Below are positions 7,452 to 13,944 of a DNA stretch of 38,741 bases, piece after piece. A model generated the notes under the pieces. The model was given only the letters and a program-made list of their open reading frames with translations, did not search any database and was not told where the DNA came from. The translations under genes were made by a program, and so were the position numbers. The DNA is from JAJXYN01 sp964532735 (GTDB lineage Bacteria; Patescibacteriota; Patescibacteriia; JAGPKW01): NCBI GenBank assembly GCA_964532735.1, contig CAZHKK010000008.1, positions 1-38,741 of the forward strand, in the 5' to 3' direction. The number at the start of each line of letters is the position of its first letter. Position 1 is the first letter of the stretch.

Positions 7452-7756
7452 TATTTCATTGTAAAAGTATATTTTGTTGTTGGGGTGGCTCGGGATATGA
7501 ACTTGAAAAGGACGGTAGTTGCCCGGTTTGTAAAGGTAAAAATTTAGGTATTGGTTTAAAAAAATCAGAAAAATTTATTAAGTTAATTTTTATTGATGAT
7601 TTTAAAAATTTTTTTATTAATGAATTAAAAGAGTATAAAAAATATTTAGAAAAAAATGGATATTTAAATAAATCAGAAGGAGAACATTCTGAAGAAACAG
7701 ATGAAATTCACAGATCTTATTCTGAGGTATGTGAATATTTAAAAAAAATAGTTTAA
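7452..7756 (+). CDS. Partial zinc-ribbon protein (N-terminus lost in gap)
   Basis: The frame open from the gap edge (first full codon 7454) begins FHCKSIFCCWGGSGYE, followed by KDGSCPVCKG. These cysteines form a zinc ribbon, after which comes a charged helical tail (KEYKKYLEKNGYLNK and an acidic EGEHSEETDE stretch) ending VCEYLKKIV. This does not fit the MurC C-terminus, so it is the end of a different gene whose start is in the gap. The second knuckle closely resembles that of the 88-residue protein at 5474 (KDGxCPxCxG), and the two may be distant relatives. Function is unknown. It is followed by a terminator. Confidence 0.65.
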
Positions 7757-7760
7757 TTTT

Positions 7761-7799
7761 TAGCGGTAGAGTTACATAAAACACTGCCGCTATTTTATT
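7761..7799 (+). terminator. Intrinsic terminator
   Basis: TAGCGGTAG (7761-7769) pairs with CTGCCGCTA (7784-7792, one G-U) and is followed by TTTTATTT. Confidence 0.7.
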
Positions 7800-7843
7800 T
7801 AATTAATAAAAAATGTTAATATTATATTAATAATATTAATAAT

Positions 7844-9193
7844 ATGAATCAAAAATTAAAAGAATTTAAAAATCAATACAAAAATAAAAAAGTTGTAATA
7901 ATGGGGTTAGGTTTAAATGGTGGTGGTCTTGGTTCTGCAAAATTTTTTGCTAAATTAGGAGCAAATGTTCTTATTACTGATTTAAAGACTAAAGAAGAAT
8001 TACAAAAGTCTATTAAGAAATTAGAAAAATTTGGGAATATAGATTTTATTTTAGGAGAACACAGAGAGTCAGATTTTAAAAATGCTGATTTAATAATTAA
8101 AAACCCAGGGGTAAGAAATACATCAAAATTTTTAAAAATAGCAGTAGATAATAATGTAAAAATAAATACAGACATTGGTATATTTTTTGAATTGTGTGAA
8201 AATAAAACAGTAGGGGTTACTGGTTCAAAAGGTAAAAGTACAACAACAAAATTAATAGTAGAATTTTTAGAAACTCAATATAATGTTAAAACTGGAGGTA
8301 ATAATAGAATTTCAGTACTTTCTGTTTTAGAAAAATTAAAAAAAGACGATTTTGTTGTTTTAGAATTATCTTCTTGGCAATTAGAAATATTAGAAACAAT
8401 TAAAAAATCTCCAAATATTTCTATCATAACCAACATTGAAGAAGATCATTTAGATTCTTATGAAAATTCTATACAAAAATATGCTAATGCAAAAAAATTA
8501 ATTTTAGATTATCAAACTAATAATGATTATTGTATTTTAAATAATAATTCAGTTAATTTAAATAATTGTATTATTAAAAAGTTAAAAACAAAATCAAATA
8601 TAATATTTTTTAATGAATCTAATGATAATATTATAAAAAATAATTTAAAATTATTTGGAGAACACAATATAATGAATGCAAAAGCAGCATTAGAAGTTGC
8701 TAAAATATTAAAAATAAAAAAAGAAAATATAATAAAAGTTTTAAAAAATTTTAGAGCTCCAGAAGGTAGAATAGAATTAATTAAAGAACATAAAGGTATT
8801 AAATTTATAAACGACACAACAGCAACTTCACCAATAGGAGCAACTCAAGCTCTTAAATCTATAAATGATCCAATAGTTTTAATAGCTGGTGGTAAAGATA
8901 AAGATTTAGATTATTCTGAATTTGTAAAACTATTAACTCAAAAGGTAAAATATTTAGTTTTATTTAAAGGCACAGCAACAGATAAAATTATAAATATTTT
9001 ACAAAAATCAAAAAATAAATTTATTAATTTTTGTTTTGTTGATACAATGAAAGAAGCAGTAAAAGAAGCTTATAAAAATTGTAAAAAGGGTGATGTTCTT
9101 TTGCTTTCTCCGGCAGCAGCATCATTCCCAATATTCAAAAATGAATTTGATAGAGGAGATCAATTTAATAAATATGTAAAAATAATAAAATGA
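7844..9193 (+). CDS. murD: UDP-N-acetylmuramoylalanine--D-glutamate ligase
   Basis: This 449-residue Mur ligase is the usual length for MurD, which adds D-glutamate after the MurC step. The N-terminal Rossmann motif is GLGLNGGGLGSAKF, the ATP loop is GSKGKSTTTKL (about residues 126-136), the central motif is ELSSWQLE, ITNIEEDHLDSY gives the metal/carbamate region, and the C-terminal domain has FINDTTATSP and IAGGKDK. The aspartate/serine-rich LLSPAAASFPIFKNEFDRGDQF near the end is typical of MurD. The stop TGA overlaps the next start (ATGA), so it is translationally coupled to the 9190 gene. Confidence 0.95.
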   Translation: MNQKLKEFKNQYKNKKVVIMGLGLNGGGLGSAKFFAKLGANVLITDLKTKEELQKSIKKLEKFGNIDFILGEHRESDFKNADLIIKNPGVRNTSKFLKIAVDNNVKINTDIGIFFELCENKTVGVTGSKGKSTTTKLIVEFLETQYNVKTGGNNRISVLSVLEKLKKDDFVVLELSSWQLEILETIKKSPNISIITNIEEDHLDSYENSIQKYANAKKLILDYQTNNDYCILNNNSVNLNNCIIKKLKTKSNIIFFNESNDNIIKNNLKLFGEHNIMNAKAALEVAKILKIKKENIIKVLKNFRAPEGRIELIKEHKGIKFINDTTATSPIGATQALKSINDPIVLIAGGKDKDLDYSEFVKLLTQKVKYLVLFKGTATDKIINILQKSKNKFINFCFVDTMKEAVKEAYKNCKKGDVLLLSPAAASFPIFKNEFDRGDQFNKYVKIIK

Positions 9194-9720
9194 AATCAAT
9201 AAGATATATATTTTTAATATTATTATTTATTCCAATAATTTCAATATCAGCAATAACAAAAGAGCCATCATTAAATGGTAAAATAAATTATTTACAAAAA
9301 AAACCAATTCAAGAAGTTAAAAAAACAACTAATAATATAGAAGATTTATATATAAAATATTCAGTAACCAACGGATATTCTAGAAGTTCTAGTAATCTTG
9401 TTATAGATCAAAAAGGAAATGTTTTTTTAGAAACAACAAATTCAAAAAATAATAAAAACACAAAAAATATAAAATTAAATAGCAAAGAACTTACAAATTT
9501 AAGAAGTATATTAAACAATGCTAAAATGTTTTCTTTAAATGATTCTTATAAATGCGAAAAATTTTGTTCTACCGATACAAACAATATATCAATAGATTTT
9601 TATTATTATGAAAAAATAAAAACAATAAATATAGTTAATCCTATAAAATTACCAGAATCATTACAAAAAGTTTTAAATACATTAAATTCATTACAAAAGA
9701 GAACTTCTTATGCAAAATAA
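9190..9720 (+). CDS. Secreted protein, possibly emfourin-like
   Basis: This 176-residue protein has a signal peptide (to about residue 21), then a single domain. A strand-rich start (YIKYSVTNGY..SSNLVIDQKGNVFLE) is followed by LNSKELTNLRSILNNAKMFSLNDSY, a cysteine pair (CEKFC), a strand block and a final helix (LQKVLNTLNSL). This order (two strands with a 'gGnv' turn, 'L...El..L..il..a.ff.L', short strands, 'l..ll..L') recalls emfourin/DUF6438-type small inhibitor folds, but the match is by pattern only. It overlaps murD by 4 bases and the flavoprotein gene by 11, so the three form one operon. Confidence 0.55.
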   Translation: MKSIRYIFLILLFIPIISISAITKEPSLNGKINYLQKKPIQEVKKTTNNIEDLYIKYSVTNGYSRSSSNLVIDQKGNVFLETTNSKNNKNTKNIKLNSKELTNLRSILNNAKMFSLNDSYKCEKFCSTDTNNISIDFYYYEKIKTINIVNPIKLPESLQKVLNTLNSLQKRTSYAK

Positions 9721-10954
9721 AAAAAATGTAATAATAATTGGTGGGGGTGCTTCTGGAATTATGGCTGCTATATCATGCAAAAAACATAATCCAAATTATG
9801 ATGTTTTTATATTAGAAAAAAATTTTAAATTAGGAAGAAAAATATTAGCAACAGGAAATGGGAGATGTAATATATTAAATAAAAATTTAACACCAGAAAG
9901 ATTTCATACAAATTCCAATTTATCATTAAGAAAATTTATTGAATCAGTTTTTGATAATTTTAATGAAAATGATATGTGTAATTTTTTTGAATTACAAAAT
10001 CTATCTTTAAGAGAAGAAAGTGGAGATAGAATATTTCCTTTCATTAATCAATCCGTTGCTGTAGTAAAAGCTTTAGAATATGAATTAGAAAGGTTAAATA
10101 TAAAAATAAAGTATAATACTATTGTAGAAAAAATAAGTAAAAATAATAATAATTTTTTTATAAAAACAAACAAACAATTATTTGAATCAGATTATGTAAT
10201 AATAGCAACAGGGGGTTTGTCTTATAAAAATCTTGGCTCAACTGGTGACGGTTATAAGTTCGCAAAAAATTTTAATCATAAAATAACAAAAACTTTTCCT
10301 TCAATAACTGCATTAAAAATAAATTCTAAATTGCTAAAAAATATCTCCGGTGTAAGACAAGAAGCAATTGTAAGAATTATATCGGATAACAAAAATATAA
10401 AAGAATATTATGAAGAATTGTTGTTTACAGATTATGGAGTTTCTGGGTCAGCTATATTGCAGATTAGTAGATTTGCTATAGAAAATTTATTAAAAAAAAA
10501 TAAAGTAGAAATATCAATACAATTTACAAAACCAAAAATAACAAAACAAAAAGTAAAAGAAATATTAAATAGACAAATAAAATTAAGTTCAGGAAAAAAT
10601 TTAAAATCAGTATTGTTATGGTTTTTAAATACAACATTAATAGAAAATTTATTTGGCGGATTAGAGAATAAAAATTGTAATAATATTACAGAAAAAGAAT
10701 TAGAAAGTATAATAAAAATAATTACAGATACAAGATTTGAAATAACTGGATTTAAAGAATGGGAACAAGCTCAAATTACGGCCGGAGGAATAAATATAAA
10801 TGAAATAAACCCTAAAACATTAGAATCAAAAAAAGAAAAAGGATTATATTTTTGTGGGGAAGTTTTAGATATAGACGGGGACTGTGGTGGTTTTAATTTA
10901 AGCTGGGCTTGGAGTTCCGGCTATTTAGCTGGAAAAGTTTTAAAATCTAATTAG
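9710..10954 (+). CDS. YhiN/HI0933-family FAD-dependent oxidoreductase
   Basis: This 414-residue flavoprotein shows the dinucleotide-binding motif IIGGGASGIMAAI at the N-terminus, the family signature GRKILATGNGRCNILN (about residues 43-58), a second FAD contact VIIATGGLSYKNLGSTGDG, and the C-terminal GGFNLSWAWSSGYLAG. These are hallmarks of the HI0933/YhiN (BaiN-like) group. Members use FAD and NAD(P)H on poorly known substrates. The start at 9710 lies inside the end of the preceding gene. Its 3' end overlaps the convergent acyltransferase gene by 15 bases, so no terminator separates them. Confidence 0.93.
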   Translation: MQNKKNVIIIGGGASGIMAAISCKKHNPNYDVFILEKNFKLGRKILATGNGRCNILNKNLTPERFHTNSNLSLRKFIESVFDNFNENDMCNFFELQNLSLREESGDRIFPFINQSVAVVKALEYELERLNIKIKYNTIVEKISKNNNNFFIKTNKQLFESDYVIIATGGLSYKNLGSTGDGYKFAKNFNHKITKTFPSITALKINSKLLKNISGVRQEAIVRIISDNKNIKEYYEELLFTDYGVSGSAILQISRFAIENLLKKNKVEISIQFTKPKITKQKVKEILNRQIKLSSGKNLKSVLLWFLNTTLIENLFGGLENKNCNNITEKELESIIKIITDTRFEITGFKEWEQAQITAGGININEINPKTLESKKEKGLYFCGEVLDIDGDCGGFNLSWAWSSGYLAGKVLKSN

Positions 10955-12028
10955 TTTTTCTCTTTTATTTTTTTGAAATATTATCATAAATATTAAAGGA
11001 ATAAATATAGTTATTAAAATAGATAAAGATAAGAATATAATAAATTCAATAGTAATATTGAATTTATTTTTTATTAAATTATTTATTGATTCTATAATAA
11101 AAAAATGTGTTAAAAATATGTATAGACTATTTTTACCTAATAATGTGACTGTTTTAAATTTATTTTCTATTTTTTCTTTAAAAACAAAAAATAATAAAAA
11201 TAAAGAAATAGAATAAGCAAATTGAAAATTAGAATAATGTTCAGATAATCCTATTAATCCAAACAAAGAGTAAATTGTTATTATAAATATATTAAACCTA
11301 ATAACGTTTTTTGATTTTAAAATATTTTCTAAATTTGTTTCTTTAATTTGTTTTTTTAAAAATATACCAAAAACAAAATATATTAAATAAGGTAAAAATA
11401 TATAAAAATTGTTAATTTTATATAAAAACATAGAACTAATAAAAGAAATAATAAAACTAAGTATAAGAATATTTTTATTATTAAATTTATTCATTAAAAA
11501 AAATATAATAGGATAAATTATATAAAACTGAAATAAAATAGACATAAAATAATAAGGTATTAATATATTTCCAGTAATAAATCCATATATAAATTCTTTT
11601 AAATTAAAATAGTTATTTTTTAATACAAAAAATAAAATACAAAAAATAAAATAAGGGATTATTAATTTAAATATTTTTTTGTTATAAAAACTAAAAACAT
11701 TTTTAGGGGATAAACTTTTTAAATTTAATAAGAAGCCTGAAGATATTATAAAAAACGGAACAGAAAATCTGAATATTTTTAAAAAATAATTTAATAAAAA
11801 AGAAAAATTTCCATATTGATTAGAGTCATAATAAAAATAAATTATATGCATTAAAACAACGCATATAATAGATATCCCTTTTATAAAATCAAAAAAATAA
11901 ATCCGAGAATTAGAAATTTGTTCGGATTTATTTTCTATTAAACTCGTTTTTGATTTATTTATATTAATAAATAAAAAAGGAAAGAATATTAAAGAAGTAG
12001 TGTATATGTTAAATATTTCAAAAAACAT
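10940..12028 (-). CDS. Acyltransferase-3 family membrane protein
   Basis: This 362-residue polytopic protein has about ten membrane spans. The motif FFDFIKGISIICVVLMHI (about residues 47-64) holds the key His of acyltransferase-3 enzymes, and FFIISSGFLLNL follows it, the usual second signature. These enzymes O-acylate sugars of cell-surface glycans using a cytoplasmic acyl donor. The region before residue 45 contains an additional hydrophobic segment. It is 11 bases downstream of yidC and on the same strand, so the two are probably co-transcribed. The glycan substrate cannot be inferred. Confidence 0.85.
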   Translation of the reverse strand: MFFEIFNIYTTSLIFFPFLFININKSKTSLIENKSEQISNSRIYFFDFIKGISIICVVLMHIIYFYYDSNQYGNFSFLLNYFLKIFRFSVPFFIISSGFLLNLKSLSPKNVFSFYNKKIFKLIIPYFIFCILFFVLKNNYFNLKEFIYGFITGNILIPYYFMSILFQFYIIYPIIFFLMNKFNNKNILILSFIISFISSMFLYKINNFYIFLPYLIYFVFGIFLKKQIKETNLENILKSKNVIRFNIFIITIYSLFGLIGLSEHYSNFQFAYSISLFLLFFVFKEKIENKFKTVTLLGKNSLYIFLTHFFIIESINNLIKNKFNITIEFIIFLSLSILITIFIPLIFMIIFQKNKREKLIRF

Positions 12029-12039
12029 ATTAATAAGTA

Positions 12040-12879
12040 TTAATTAGATTTTTCTATTTCTATAATTTTCTTATCAGATATTTCTTTGTGTTCAGAAGAT
12101 TTATTATTTTTTTTATCTATATGTAATATTATACCTTGTTGTATTATTGAAAATATAGTTGAAGCAACCCAATACAAAGTAATACCTATTGGAAAAGACA
12201 ACCCCATCCATACAGTCAAAGCAGGGAATACATATAACATTTGTTTATTTAAAGCTCCAGTAATTTGTGATTCCTTGTCTTGGTTATTTGAATTGTTAGC
12301 AGTAGTAGAAGGTGTCATCATTTTTGTTTGTAAGAATTGTGCAATACCAGCTATAATAGCAAGAGCAATACCAAAGAAACTATAAACAGATCCATCAATA
12401 GCTTTTTTTGTTAAATCAAAAACCCCAAATGCAACATATTTTATATTTAAGTCTCCAACTAAATTAGAAATAAAAGGATATATAACATCTTTTATTTGAT
12501 AAGTTATTGATGAAGTAGATATTTCTCCAACCATAAAGCCATTTAATGCTTTTATAAGAGCTATTAAAACAACTAATTGAATTATTAATGGTAGACAAGA
12601 AGAAAAAGGATTAATTTTTTCTTTTTTGTATAGGTTCATTATTTCTATAGCTTGTTGTTCTTTATCTGTAACTCTAGTTTTTATATCATTAACCTTCTCT
12701 TGTATTGTTTTCATTTCCTTTTGATATTTTATAGATTTCCAATTTATAGGAAACAAAACAATCTTTATAATAAGAGTTAATAATATAATTCCAACACCAA
12801 GATCAGGTATTAAATAATATAAAAAAGTTAAAATATTTATCATTGGCTGAGTAAGTAGAGAGAAAAAAATAAATCCCAT
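12040..12879 (-). CDS. yidC: YidC/Oxa1 membrane protein insertase
   Basis: This 279-residue protein carries the Oxa1/YidC core: a first span with LGVGIILLTLIIKIVLFPI, a cytosolic coiled hairpin (KYQKEMKTIQEKVNDIKTRV), PFSSCLPLIIQLVVLIALIKAL, and late spans ending VGMSFPIGITLYW-type (LSFPIGITLYWVASTIFSIIQQGII). The positively charged groove residue, usually Arg, is Lys39 here. There is no lipoprotein cysteine and no large periplasmic domain, so it is the short Gram-positive-like form. It inserts membrane proteins from or alongside SecYEG. Its partner genes rpmH-rnpA-yidD lie next door on the opposite strand. The C-terminal tail is charged. Confidence 0.92.
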   Translation of the reverse strand: MGFIFFSLLTQPMINILTFLYYLIPDLGVGIILLTLIIKIVLFPINWKSIKYQKEMKTIQEKVNDIKTRVTDKEQQAIEIMNLYKKEKINPFSSCLPLIIQLVVLIALIKALNGFMVGEISTSSITYQIKDVIYPFISNLVGDLNIKYVAFGVFDLTKKAIDGSVYSFFGIALAIIAGIAQFLQTKMMTPSTTANNSNNQDKESQITGALNKQMLYVFPALTVWMGLSFPIGITLYWVASTIFSIIQQGIILHIDKKNNKSSEHKEISDKKIIEIEKSN

Positions 12880-12961
12880 GGAAGTATATTAATTGTTATT
12901 ATAAAAATTATATAGAATAAGACTTAAAAAATCAAATCTATACTAATATATTAAACAAAAA

Positions 12962-12990
12962 TTGACATAAATAATATCTTATTATATAAT
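12962..12990 (+). promoter_or_regulatory. Perfect consensus promoter of the rpmH operon
   Basis: TTGACA (12962-12967), exactly 17 bases, TATAAT (12985-12990). It is 40 bases upstream of the rpmH ATG. It is the only promoter in the window matching the vegetative consensus at every position, as expected for a ribosomal protein gene. Confidence 0.9.
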
Positions 12991-13030
12991 TCCTTGTATC
13001 AAATTTCTAATTAATGAAACACAGACTACA

Positions 13031-13192
13031 ATGTCAACAAAAAGAACATATCAACCAAGTAAAAGAAAAAGAATAAGAACTCACGGGTTCTTAAAAAGAA
13101 TGGCTACAAAAGACGGAAGAGCTGTACTTGCTAGAAGAAGAGCAAGGGGTAGAATAAAACTTACAGTAAAGAAAAAATTATTTCAAAAATAG
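13031..13192 (+). CDS. rpmH: 50S ribosomal protein L34
   Basis: This 53-residue, very basic protein begins MSTKRTYQPSKRKRIRTHGF and continues LKRMATKDGRAVLARRRARG, the diagnostic L34 sequence. It is a few residues longer than the usual 44-46, from a short N-terminal (MST) and a C-terminal extension (KKKLFQK). It is a structural part of the large subunit. It heads the rpmH-rnpA-yidD group, with its own strong promoter and a terminator before rnpA that probably limits read-through to the less abundant downstream products. Confidence 0.97.
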   Translation: MSTKRTYQPSKRKRIRTHGFLKRMATKDGRAVLARRRARGRIKLTVKKKLFQK

Positions 13193-13202
13193 CATTTTGT
13201 AA

Positions 13203-13232
13203 AATGGTAGCTTTTTGGGGCTACTATTTTTT
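13203..13232 (+). terminator. Terminator between rpmH and rnpA (probably leaky)
   Basis: AATGGTAGC (13203-13211) pairs with GCTACTATT (13220-13228; one G-U), then TTTT. rnpA begins about 25 bases later with no promoter visible in between, so read-through is likely used to express it. Confidence 0.7.
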
Positions 13233-13256
13233 ATTTAAATGCAATATAATAAAATT

Positions 13257-13601
13257 ATGTTAAGCAAAAAATATAGAGTAAAAAAATTTAAAGATTTTAA
13301 CGATTTATTTGATAAGGGTGAATTTAAAAGCGCTAGTTCTTTTTATATTAAATATATAAAAAACAATGAAAATTATAGCAAAATATCAGTAGTTGTTCCT
13401 AAAAAAATAGCAAAATTAGCCGTAACTAGAAATAGGATAAAAAGACAATTATCTGAAATTATAAGGTTAAAATTTAAAGAAATAAAACCGGGTTATAATA
13501 TACTTTTAATATGTAAATCAAATGTATTGGATATGGTTTATGGTCAATTAGATAGAGAATGGGATTATTTAATAGACAAATCAGGTTTAAAAAATAAATA
13601 A
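13257..13601 (+). CDS. rnpA: Ribonuclease P protein component
   Basis: I place the start at 13257 (MLSKKYRVKKFKDF), which matches the family's usual beginning; the in-frame ATG at 13239 would add six residues and begin only 7 bases after the rpmH terminator. The resulting 114-residue protein has the RNR motif region AVTRNRIKRQLSEIIR and the strand VVVPKKIAKLAV, typical of RnpA. It binds RNase P RNA and helps cut the 5' leader of pre-tRNA. The stop codon is immediately followed by the yidD start. Confidence 0.93.
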   Translation: MLSKKYRVKKFKDFNDLFDKGEFKSASSFYIKYIKNNENYSKISVVVPKKIAKLAVTRNRIKRQLSEIIRLKFKEIKPGYNILLICKSNVLDMVYGQLDREWDYLIDKSGLKNK

Positions 13602-13916
13602 ATGAAAAAAATATTTTTAAAAATACTTTATATTCCTAGAAAAATAACGATATTTATTATAAATAAATATCAAAAATATTTATCTTTTGATCATTCTCCA
13701 AATTTAATTAAATTAAAACAAACGAATCAAAAATATAAATATAAAGGATGTAAATATTATCCTTCATGTTCAGAATACACAAAACAATCTATTTTAAAAT
13801 ATGGAGTAATATTAGGTAGTTTAATAGGATTTTGGAGAATATTAAGATGTAATCCTTTTTCGTATGGAGGACATGATCCAGTTCCAGAAATAAAATTTAA
13901 AATAAATAAAAAATAG
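13602..13916 (+). CDS. yidD: Membrane protein insertion efficiency factor YidD
   Basis: This 104-residue protein carries the YidD signature CKYYPSCSEYTKQSILKYG, followed by GFWRILRCNPFSYGGHDPVP. An amphipathic N-terminal helix (IPRKITIFIINKYQKYLS) attaches it to the inner membrane. It helps YidC-dependent insertion. The insertion between helix and motif (SFDHSPNLIKLKQTNQKYK) is longer than usual. It directly follows rnpA with no gap, as is classical. Confidence 0.93.
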   Translation: MKKIFLKILYIPRKITIFIINKYQKYLSFDHSPNLIKLKQTNQKYKYKGCKYYPSCSEYTKQSILKYGVILGSLIGFWRILRCNPFSYGGHDPVPEIKFKINKK

Positions 13917-13944
13917 GTGCTCATTATGTTGGCACCTATTTTTT
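13908..13944. terminator. Bidirectional terminator between yidD and gyrA
   Basis: AAAAAATAGGTGC (13908-13920), an 11-base loop and GCACCTATTTTTT (13932-13944) form a 13-bp stem flanked by A and T runs. It serves both convergent genes. Confidence 0.9.

Noticed and set aside
7344..7547. Open frame running through the 100-N gap
   Set aside because: Most of it is N; the visible residues on the far side are in a different frame from the zinc-ribbon protein.
5474..9193. Reassignment of TGA to an amino acid (as in Gracilibacteria or Absconditabacteria)
   Set aside because: TGA ends the genes at 5740, 6036 and 9193 at the expected family lengths, followed by terminators or overlapping starts, and Trp is encoded by TGG.
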